A stretch of 22,714 nucleotides of DNA from Actinomycetes bacterium (GTDB taxonomy: Bacteria > Actinomycetota > Acidimicrobiia > Acidimicrobiales > Microtrichaceae). Made by a program: the position numbers and the translations under genes. The stretch spans positions 1 through 22,714 of the forward strand of contig JAEYSR010000060.1 of the NCBI GenBank assembly GCA_023434535.1, written 5' to 3'. Position 1 is the stretch's first letter; each line of letters starts with the position of its first letter. The notes under the pieces were generated by a model. That model saw only the letters and a program-made list of their open reading frames with translations, had not been told where the DNA came from and ran no database searches. Of the stretch, positions 17,950-22,714 are shown in pieces.

Positions 17950-18501
17950 ATGGCGAGGACGCCCCGATCCGACAGAGAGCAGACCCGAGCCACTCCGGAG
18001 TTGGAGTCGGTCGTGCCCGCCGGGATCGAGCTCGTGGACTGGCCGGCACAGTCGCAGCTGCGTGTCGGGCTCGCCCGTGCCGGCGTCCCCCGTCTGCTGG
18101 CAGTTCCCGCCGGTGAGCTACCGCCCACCGACCTGGCCGACGACGAGGACTGGATCCGCGTTCCGTGCGATCCGGCCGACATCCGTCTCCGGGCCGAGCA
18201 CGTGCTGCGGAGCGTCCGGGCCCGATCGCACGACGAGTCCTGGATCGACGACCAGCGAGTGCTGCACCGCGGCGACCGCACCGCCGTGCTCACGTCGTCC
18301 GAGGCCGCCGTCGCAGAGGCCCTGCTCGCCAGCCCCGGCAGGGTGATCACCCGGAGTGCGCTGGTGCAGCGCCTCTGGCCGAGCGGCCCGCCGAGCGACC
18401 GGGCGATCGACGCCGTGATCTACCGGCTCCGTCGGCGTTGCCGGGACCTCGGACTGATCATCACGGCCGCCCGCGGCGAGGGATTCATCCTCGAGTCCTG
18501 A
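17950..18501 (+). CDS. Orphan winged-helix regulator with truncated pseudo-receiver
   Basis: This 183-residue protein has a C-terminal OmpR/PhoB-type winged helix at about 100-181: LTSSEAAVAEALLAS, ITRSALVQRLWPSG, then the recognition-helix stretch SDRAIDAVIYRLRRR and the wing ITAARGEGFIL. Residues 25-92 look like a worn-down receiver. The end DWIRVPCDPADIRLRAEHVLRS parallels the normal KPF.P.EL..R...LLR end, but the conserved Lys is gone, and the acidic pocket and phospho-acceptor segment are missing. It is therefore unlikely to be phosphorylated. No sensor kinase is nearby. It follows amt after a terminator, where a P-II gene is often found, so a nitrogen-linked role is possible but unproven. 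GlnR is also an atypical OmpR-family protein, though this one is shorter and not obviously GlnR. Confidence 0.82.
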   Translation: MARTPRSDREQTRATPELESVVPAGIELVDWPAQSQLRVGLARAGVPRLLAVPAGELPPTDLADDEDWIRVPCDPADIRLRAEHVLRSVRARSHDESWIDDQRVLHRGDRTAVLTSSEAAVAEALLASPGRVITRSALVQRLWPSGPPSDRAIDAVIYRLRRRCRDLGLIITAARGEGFILES

Positions 18502-18572
18502 GGCGCCGACCACGGAGTCGGTCACCGGCGACAGGGCGGCCGCTCCCCCGCCGCACGCTCCTGCCGGCTCGC

Positions 18573-19016
18573 TCAGCCCTTGTGGATCCGTCGGCCGCTC
18601 AGCTCCTCGAGCATCACGCGGATCCACTCGTGGCGGAGGTCCGGGCGCGACCACGGCTTGACCGGCAGCTCGTCCAGACGGTCGATCTCGGCGCCGTCGG
18701 TGACGTGCTCGGCGATGCCCTTGGCGAGCACGCTCCAGCCCTCGTGCTCCTGGACGTCCCACGAGTCGACCTCGATGCACACCGGGCGTCCCATGAGCGC
18801 GCTCTCGAGCTTGGAGCCGCGACCGGAGCGGAAGACGATCGACCCGCCGTCGAGGAGGAAGTTGATCGGCAGGATCACCGGCGAGCCGTCCTGGACGAAG
18901 CCCACCCGGCCGACCGGCGTGCTCTCCAGCAGGCGACGGCACTCGTCGTACGGCAGGACCTCCAGGCCCGACCAGTCCAGGTCGAGGCCGGTGTCGGGTG
19001 CGGTGGCGTCGGTCAT
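18573..19016 (-). CDS. PNPOx-like flavin/F420-binding protein
   Basis: This 147-residue split-barrel protein of the pyridoxamine 5'-phosphate oxidase-like superfamily has the common pattern LESTPVGRVGFVQDGSPVILPINFLLDGGSIVFRS (about 30-64) and then GSKLESALMGRPVCIEVDSWD, as in actinobacterial NimA/Rv1155-like proteins. It probably binds FMN or F420 and acts in redox chemistry; the substrate is unknown. ATG 19016 is fixed by a perfect AAGGAGGT 5 bases upstream. It converges with the regulator gene; the 71-base gap has only weak hairpin potential (CCGAC-N6-GTCGG). Confidence 0.88.
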   Translation of the reverse strand: MTDATAPDTGLDLDWSGLEVLPYDECRRLLESTPVGRVGFVQDGSPVILPINFLLDGGSIVFRSGRGSKLESALMGRPVCIEVDSWDVQEHEGWSVLAKGIAEHVTDGAEIDRLDELPVKPWSRPDLRHEWIRVMLEELSGRRIHKG

Positions 19017-19021
19017 GGCGG

Positions 19022-19029
19022 ACCTCCTT
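19022..19029 (-). promoter_or_regulatory. Full-consensus ribosome binding site
   Basis: The minus strand reads AAGGAGGT, 5 bases before ATG 19016. It is fully complementary to the usual 16S rRNA tail and the strongest such site in the window, deciding the start over an upstream in-frame codon at 19046. Confidence 0.9.
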
Positions 19030-19044
19030 GTTCCTGCTGAGCCC

Positions 19045-19050
19045 AACCTA
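19045..19050 (-). promoter_or_regulatory. Possible -10 box for the PNPOx-like gene
   Basis: The minus strand reads TAGGTT, 28 bases before ATG 19016 and upstream of the Shine-Dalgarno. The same hexamer, TAGGTT, lies at a similar distance before the lipoprotein gene at 20933. No clear -35 box. Confidence 0.35.
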
Positions 19051-19124
19051 CTCCCGCCGTCGCGGCGTCGAACCGGGCCAGAGGTCCCGAACGGCTGTGA
19101 CGTGCGGCTCGGCCCACGGGGTCG

Positions 19125-19970
19125 TCAGTCGAGGTCGATCCGGCCCGAGACGACGACGTGGGTGCGACCGCCGATCCACACGTTCTTGCCCTCGGCCACG
19201 ACCTCGATCCTGCCGCGACGGCCGAGTGCGGTGCCCTGCCGAGCCACGTACGGCGAGCGCACGACTCCCGTCCCGAGGAGCCACTGCCCCACTCCGGCGT
19301 TGAGGCTCCCGGTCACGGGGTCCTCGCGGAGCGGTCCGTTGCCGTCGGAGAAGAACGCCCGCAGCTCCAGCGCCGCGTCATCGCTGCCGGCGGTCGGGCC
19401 GACGACGCCGATGTCCCACCGCCCGGCGCGGCCGCCCAGGTCCGGACGAAGGGCCAGCACCGTCGCAGCCGAGTCGAGGAGCACCACCACCCAGCCCGGC
19501 CCGTTGTCCAGCCACTGGGCGGCGACGACGGTGGCGGGATCCGCTCCGAGCACGGCGAGCACCTCGTCCAGCTCGTCAGGGTCGACCGGCCCGGAGCGCA
19601 CCAGGGGCGGCGCGGCGAACGACAGGACCTCGCCGTCGATGCGCACCGGGATGAGGCCGGCGCCGCACTCCTGCACCACCAGGTCCGGCGTTGCGGGCGA
19701 TCCACCGGCGTCGAGCCATGCCCTCGCCGTACCCAACGTCGGGTGCCCGGCGAAGGGCAGCTCGGTGTCGAGGCTGAAGATGCGCACCCGGTAGTCAGCG
19801 GCGGGGTCCTCCGGGGCGAGCACGAACGTGCACTCCGAGAGGTTCGTCCACGACGAGATCCGCCGCATCTCGTCAGCGTCGAGGCCCTCGGCATCGAGCA
19901 CGACCGCCACGGGGTTGCCCGTACAGGGCTCGGGAGCGAACACGTCGACCTGGCGGAAGCGGCGGGACAT
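19125..19970 (-). CDS. PhzF-family epimerase/isomerase
   Basis: This 281-residue protein has the diaminopimelate-epimerase-like double fold of the PhzF family. It begins FRQVDVFAPEPCTGNPVAVV. Glu46 in LSECTFV corresponds to the PhzF catalytic acid. GHPTLGTA (75-82) and DPVTGSLN (217-224) are the other hallmark motifs. PhzF isomerises a phenazine precursor; most homologues, including stand-alone ones like this, have unknown substrates. No phenazine genes are nearby. ATG 19970 has AGGA 7 bases upstream and begins at the conserved N-terminus; the open frame extends further but would cross into the tRNA region. It is divergent from the tRNA genes. Confidence 0.92.
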   Translation of the reverse strand: MSRRFRQVDVFAPEPCTGNPVAVVLDAEGLDADEMRRISSWTNLSECTFVLAPEDPAADYRVRIFSLDTELPFAGHPTLGTARAWLDAGGSPATPDLVVQECGAGLIPVRIDGEVLSFAAPPLVRSGPVDPDELDEVLAVLGADPATVVAAQWLDNGPGWVVVLLDSAATVLALRPDLGGRAGRWDIGVVGPTAGSDDAALELRAFFSDGNGPLREDPVTGSLNAGVGQWLLGTGVVRSPYVARQGTALGRRGRIEVVAEGKNVWIGGRTHVVVSGRIDLD

Positions 19971-20013
19971 GCAGGCATCCTGTCCGGGACCGCAGCGGCT
20001 CGGGAACGATTTC

Positions 20014-20041
20014 GTGACCGCGACCGTGGCGCGGCTACAGT
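20014..20041 (+). promoter_or_regulatory. Candidate promoter for the tRNA pair
   Basis: GTGACC (20014-20019) and TACAGT (20036-20041) with a 16-base spacer resemble -35 and -10 boxes. Transcription would start near 20048, about 26 bases before the tRNA-Gln. Confidence 0.4.
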
Positions 20042-20073
20042 GTCCCGGCGCCCCTGTGGGGGCGCACCACCTT

Positions 20074-20148
20074 TCGGGGGTGGTGTAATCGGCAACACAA
20101 CTGGTTCTGGTCCAGTTATTGGGGGTTCGAGTCCTCCCCCCCGAACCA
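20074..20148 (+). tRNA. tRNA-Gln (anticodon CUG)
   Basis: A complete cloverleaf. The acceptor TCGGGGG pairs with CCCCCGA. The D-arm is GTGT/ACAC. The anticodon stem ACTGG/CCAGT carries loop TTCTGGT with CTG at 20107-20109. The T-arm is GGGGG/CCTCC (one G-U) with loop TTCGAGT. The discriminator is A and CCA is encoded (20146-20148). CAG is the favoured Gln codon at this GC content. Confidence 0.96.
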
Positions 20149-20184
20149 GATCGACACAAGATCTCCGGCTCCGGCCGGGTATAG

Positions 20185-20257
20185 GCCCCCATCGTCTAGC
20201 GGCCTAGGACACCACCCTCTCAAGGTGGCGGCACGGGTTCGAATCCCGTTGGGGGTA
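20185..20257 (+). tRNA. tRNA-Glu (anticodon CUC)
   Basis: The acceptor GCCCCCA pairs with TGGGGGT (first pair G-U). The anticodon stem CCACC/GGTGG has loop CTCTCAA with CTC at 20219-20221. The T-loop is TTCGAAT, and the discriminator A is at 20257. CCA is not encoded, unlike the tRNA-Gln 36 bases upstream, so it must be added after transcription. The two tRNAs are probably cotranscribed. Confidence 0.95.
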
Positions 20258-20264
20258 CTCGAGT

Positions 20265-20299
20265 GAATCCCCTGCAACTGCAGGGGATTCTTCGCTTTT
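20265..20299 (+). terminator. Terminator of the tRNA transcript
   Basis: A perfect 12-bp stem GAATCCCCTGCA / TGCAGGGGATTC around AC (in practice a 10-bp stem with a 6-base loop), followed by TTCGCTTTT. It starts 7 bases after the tRNA-Glu. It is the most classical intrinsic terminator in the window. Confidence 0.85.
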
Positions 20300-20301
20300 C
20301 G

Positions 20302-20347
20302 GGCGCTGGCAACGGGTCATCGCAGACGCGACGACCCGTTGGGCGCC
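20302..20347. other. Second long hairpin beyond the tRNA terminator
   Basis: The outer GGCGC/GCGCC, a 9-bp perfect CAACGGGTC/GACCCGTTG, and the inner TCGC/GCGA around AGAC form one long interrupted stem. It may back up the tRNA terminator, end the minus-strand lipoprotein transcript (stop at 20472), or be a remnant of a tRNA-adjacent integration site. From here to 20471 I see no gene. Confidence 0.55.
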
Positions 20348-20471
20348 TGATCTGGACGCATCTTCAGCAGGGAGGCCGGGCCGCCACCGGCTCGCCCGAC
20401 TCCGGTCCGGCCGTCGCCTTCCGTGACGATGGGCCGTCGGCTCGCGATCCCGACGCGTGCCGGGCGACGTC

Positions 20472-20933
20472 CTACCAGGTGATCGTGAACGTGAACGGGT
20501 AGCCCGGATCGAAGAAGAACTGAGTACTGCCGAGTGTCACGTCGGCGCATTCTCCGGGCCGCAGCGGTCGCTCGGACACGACGTGTGCGTCAACGCCGGA
20601 GGTCCCGTCCAAGAAGTGCTCCTCGATGAGACGAGTTGCCTCCAGGTCGGGGTTCACCTCGAGATCAGTCGAATACGCTCGAACGTGGAGTTCGGTGTGG
20701 GAGTCGGCGGCTGGGATGTGGACGTCGACTGCGGGCGGCCCTCCGGACGGCGAGCAGACTCGCACCTTCGCCGACTGGCCTCCTGTCTGGGACAGCGGGT
20801 CGGGCGACGACGAACCCTGATACGGCGAACTCAGCCCGATGACGGGTGGCAGGAGCGGACTGGACCCGCAGGCCGCCAACAGCAGCACCGCCGCGGCACC
20901 GAGACCGGACATGACGACCCGACGTGTTGACAT
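20472..20933 (-). CDS. Small lipoprotein of unknown function
   Basis: This 153-residue protein has signal STRRVVMSGLGAAAVLLL and lipobox LAAC (Cys22), so it is exported and lipidated. A Ser/Pro/Gly linker (about 23-50) leads to a beta-rich domain with one more cysteine pair (VRVCSPSG and GECADVTL) that could form a disulfide. The end, DPGYPFTFTITW, is aromatic. ATG 20933 is preceded by AGGAGGG with a 5-base spacer; TAGGTT on the minus strand (20959-20964) may be its -10 box. Codon use looks somewhat less GC3-biased than in neighbouring genes, and it stops with TAG. I recognise no family. It lies next to a tRNA gene, so recent acquisition is possible. Confidence 0.72.
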   Translation of the reverse strand: MSTRRVVMSGLGAAAVLLLAACGSSPLLPPVIGLSSPYQGSSSPDPLSQTGGQSAKVRVCSPSGGPPAVDVHIPAADSHTELHVRAYSTDLEVNPDLEATRLIEEHFLDGTSGVDAHVVSERPLRPGECADVTLGSTQFFFDPGYPFTFTITW

Positions 20934-21254
20934 GGAATCCCTCCTCGTCGCACTTGGGAACCTAAGAGCGCTCGCGTGCAGAGCACCATGGGGACGACTC
21001 CCCAACCCGAACCACTGATGCTGGGTCGACAACGACCGGGAGCCGCTGTGCGCACGGGCCATCCTCGAGATGCGACCTGTCGCCACCGCTATCAGGAAGC
21101 GCCGCGATCTGACCCCCAAGCGTTTGGCGCCGACGTCGTCGCCGAGGTCGGCGCCCTTCGCCCGGCAGGCGATCACCCGGTCATGCGCGACGGCGGCTCC
21201 TTTGCCGCCCAGCAGCAACCCGCGGCAGATGCCACAACCTCCGCTCGCGGCGGG
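20934..21254. other. Intergenic stretch of about 320 bases
   Basis: No convincing gene is seen on either strand; open frames here lack Shine-Dalgarno sites and recognisable protein sequence. It holds the upstream signals of the lipoprotein gene (near 20934-20964). It also holds a 9-bp perfect inverted repeat GGCGCCGAC / GTCGGCGCC (21126-21134 and 21147-21155, loop 12), which could terminate the minus-strand gene ending at 21255. The composition looks less ordered than the coding regions, like decayed coding DNA. Confidence 0.5.
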
Positions 21255-21620
21255 TCAGCTCAGGGAGCTCGCATGTGCTGCTACCACGCGCCACGTTCCG
21301 TCGAGGACCCAGGTACGGGTGTAGCGCATCCGAGCCTCGAACGGCTCTCCTGCCGCTGTCCCGCGCAGTGATGCCTCGATGAACGTCAGGCCGGTGTCGC
21401 CGACGACGCGGGACCGCATCGAGATGACGTCGAACGTCTGGACGTCCAGCACGCCGGATCTGTGCGCCTCCAGGTCGGCCTGCTTGCCGACCGGGACGCC
21501 GTCGGGGCCCGTGTAGACGACGTCCTCGTCGAGGAGGTCATCGAGTGCGTCGACGTCGCCGGCGACCATCGCCTGCTGAAGCCTCTGTTCAGCGTCATCC
21601 AGCTCCGCCTCGGCTGACAT
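21255..21620 (-). CDS. SnoaL/DUF4440-like NTF2-fold protein
   Basis: This 121-residue cone-shaped NTF2-like fold protein shows the typical pattern AEQRLQQAMVAGDVDALDDLLDEDVVYTGPDG at the start, a middle DVISMRSRVVGDTGLTFIEASLRG, and the closing strands RMRYTRTWVLDGTWRVVAAHAS. Such proteins bind small hydrophobic ligands or act as simple enzymes or stress proteins; nothing fixes the role here. ATG 21620 has AAAGGTGG 7 bases upstream. A TACCCT box on the minus strand (21669-21674) may serve as -10. Confidence 0.85.
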   Translation of the reverse strand: MSAEAELDDAEQRLQQAMVAGDVDALDDLLDEDVVYTGPDGVPVGKQADLEAHRSGVLDVQTFDVISMRSRVVGDTGLTFIEASLRGTAAGEPFEARMRYTRTWVLDGTWRVVAAHASSLS

Positions 21621-21714
21621 CGCGCCACCACCTTTCGATCGCCCCCACGCGAGTTGGCGAGGGATCGGAGGGTACGCCCAGGGGGCAACGGCCGCTCGCT
21701 GGGCCGAGCTCCGA

Positions 21715-22714
21715 TCAGCCCGTCGAGCTCTGTGTCGCGGACTCGTCCGGGGCAGCCCGACGATCTGGCGCGAGCGAGCCGATGAGCGCGTCCACGTCGC
21801 CGTGGTCGCCGGTGTGGGCCGACCGGACCGAGATCGCCGCAGCGAGCTCACCCCGGAGGTACAGGGCCTCGAGCATCCGCTGGACAGTGCCCGCCAGCTC
21901 CACCCGATCGACGTCGAACACGACGAGCGCCACCGTGGACCCGTTCCAGCGGGTGATAAGGTCGTCGGCACGGGCGTGCGTCCTCACCAGCTCGGCCAGG
22001 GCGACCAGGGACTGATCGCCGGCCACGATGCCGTGTCGGTCGTTGATCTCCCCGAGCCCGGTGACCCGGAACAGGACCAGCGCCACGTCGCGCCCCTCGG
22101 ACATCGCATCCTGGATCGACTGCACCGCCTGTGGACGCTGGAGGGCGCCGGTCAAGGCGTCGAGCGAGTTCTGTGCCTCCCGTTCGCGCCGGTCGGTGAC
22201 GTCCACGATCTGCGAGATGAAGTACAGCGGCTGGCCGCCGCCGTCGCGCACCAGCACCACCGACAGGTCGCCCCAGATGACGCTCCCGTCGGCGCAGAGG
22301 TAGCGCTTGTCGATGCGGTACGACTCACGTTCGCCGCCGAGGCACTCCTGGAGCAGACCCAGGTCGCATGCCAGGTCGTCGGGATGAGTGATGTCCTGGA
22401 ACGTGAGCTCGGTCAGCATCGTGGCCGTGTAGCCCAGCATCTTCACGAGCGCCGCGTTCACCTGGATGAACGAGCCGTCGAGGCCGACGAGGCACTTGCC
22501 GATCGGGGAATGCCGGAGGGCCAGAGCGAAGGGGTTCACGACCAGCGGCGACAAGTCCTCCGGCTTGCCGGCCACGGGCACCGGCAGAGGCTCCGGCATC
22601 GAGACCTCCTGGAGCGGCAGCTCCTGCGGGCGGGCGATCACGTAGCCCTGCACGGCCGTCACGTCGAGCGCGGCGACGACACCGAGCTCCGCCCGCGTCT
22701 CCACCCCCTCGGCC
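21715..22714 (-). CDS. EAL-PAS-GGDEF protein with degenerate GGDEF, 5' end missing
   Basis: The frame is open to the right edge, so the protein's start is outside. The first visible residues AEGVETRAEL...VQGYVIARP are the end of an EAL (cyclic-di-GMP phosphodiesterase) domain, whose catalytic residues lie beyond the window. A PAS domain follows (NPFALALRHSPIGKCLVGLDG to FISQIVDVTDR), then a GGDEF-type domain starting DALTGALQR. The active-site loop reads RWNGSTVALV (codons 21931-21945) instead of R-GGDEF, and the usual GH-GD segment is GIVAGD. Diguanylate cyclase activity is therefore almost certainly lost. The RxxD-like RADD could still bind ligand. The order EAL first and GGDEF last is the reverse of the common arrangement. 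It ends with a short polar tail. Confidence 0.88.
   Translation of the reverse strand, partial: AEGVETRAELGVVAALDVTAVQGYVIARPQELPLQEVSMPEPLPVPVAGKPEDLSPLVVNPFALALRHSPIGKCLVGLDGSFIQVNAALVKMLGYTATMLTELTFQDITHPDDLACDLGLLQECLGGERESYRIDKRYLCADGSVIWGDLSVVLVRDGGGQPLYFISQIVDVTDRREREAQNSLDALTGALQRPQAVQSIQDAMSEGRDVALVLFRVTGLGEINDRHGIVAGDQSLVALAELVRTHARADDLITRWNGSTVALVVFDVDRVELAGTVQRMLEALYLRGELAAAISVRSAHTGDHGDVDALIGSLAPDRRAAPDESATQSSTG

Noticed and set aside
18502..18572. Weak inverted repeat between the convergent regulator and PNPOx-like genes
   Set aside because: Only a 5-bp stem with a 6-base loop (CCGAC/GTCGG); too weak to call a terminator.
20976..21371. A 131-codon + strand open frame in the intergenic stretch
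   Set aside because: It has no ribosome site, low-complexity residues, no recognisable domain, and it runs into the SnoaL-like gene on the other strand.

Overview
The window is very GC-rich with strongly GC-biased third codon positions, densely packed and free of phage or transposon genes. Several features point to a high-GC actinobacterium outside the classical mycolate group, and the class Acidimicrobiia fits best (inference). These are a DprE1/UbiA pair for decaprenyl-phosphate-arabinose precursors, a mycothiol-family (MDMPI-like) protein, a DUF2277 protein, a Sua5-type threonylcarbamoyl-AMP synthase, and many -10-like TAnnnT boxes only 6-10 bases before start codons, which suggests leaderless mRNAs. 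No rRNA or other marker that would fix the taxonomy is present.

Layout, left to right. Bases 1-82 hold the tail of a + strand gene. From 4246 down to 232 lies a minus-strand block: a HIT-family protein with an 18-bp tandem repeat, then a tight metG / membrane-anchored protein / TIGR03084-like protein cluster with 4-base gaps. Divergent from the HIT gene are a DEDDy 3'-5' exonuclease and an unrecognised 295-residue protein (4305-5937). Next is a complete carbohydrate- or glycerol-3-phosphate-type ABC importer in the order ATPase, permease, permease, binding lipoprotein (6061-10555). It ends in a GC-rich terminator followed by a perfect 52-bp palindrome lying between convergent genes.

From 15053 down to 10704 the minus strand carries sua5, a lipoprotein with a zinc-protease HELGH motif, ubiA and dprE1; the last two overlap by 4 bases. 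A short-chain dehydrogenase diverges from sua5 through a symmetric pair of -10-like boxes. A DUF2277 gene (minus) and an ammonium transporter gene (plus) flank a 244-base region containing two GAAAC boxes 11 bp apart. The transporter gene is followed by a terminator and then by an orphan regulator with an OmpR-type winged helix and a truncated pseudo-receiver, in the place where a P-II gene is often found.

The right end holds a PNPOx-like flavin-binding protein and a PhzF homologue (minus), then tRNA-Gln(CUG) and tRNA-Glu(CUC) with strong downstream hairpins, then an orphan lipoprotein, about 320 bases of apparently non-coding DNA, a SnoaL/DUF4440-like protein, and a truncated cyclic-di-GMP protein in the order EAL-PAS-GGDEF whose GGDEF motif is destroyed.

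The most interesting points are the DprE1 with alanine where the mycobacterial benzothiazinone-target cysteine sits, the pseudo-receiver regulator beside amt, the 52-bp palindrome, and the degenerate EAL-PAS-GGDEF protein. I see no CRISPR array, insertion sequence or obvious multi-gene defence system.
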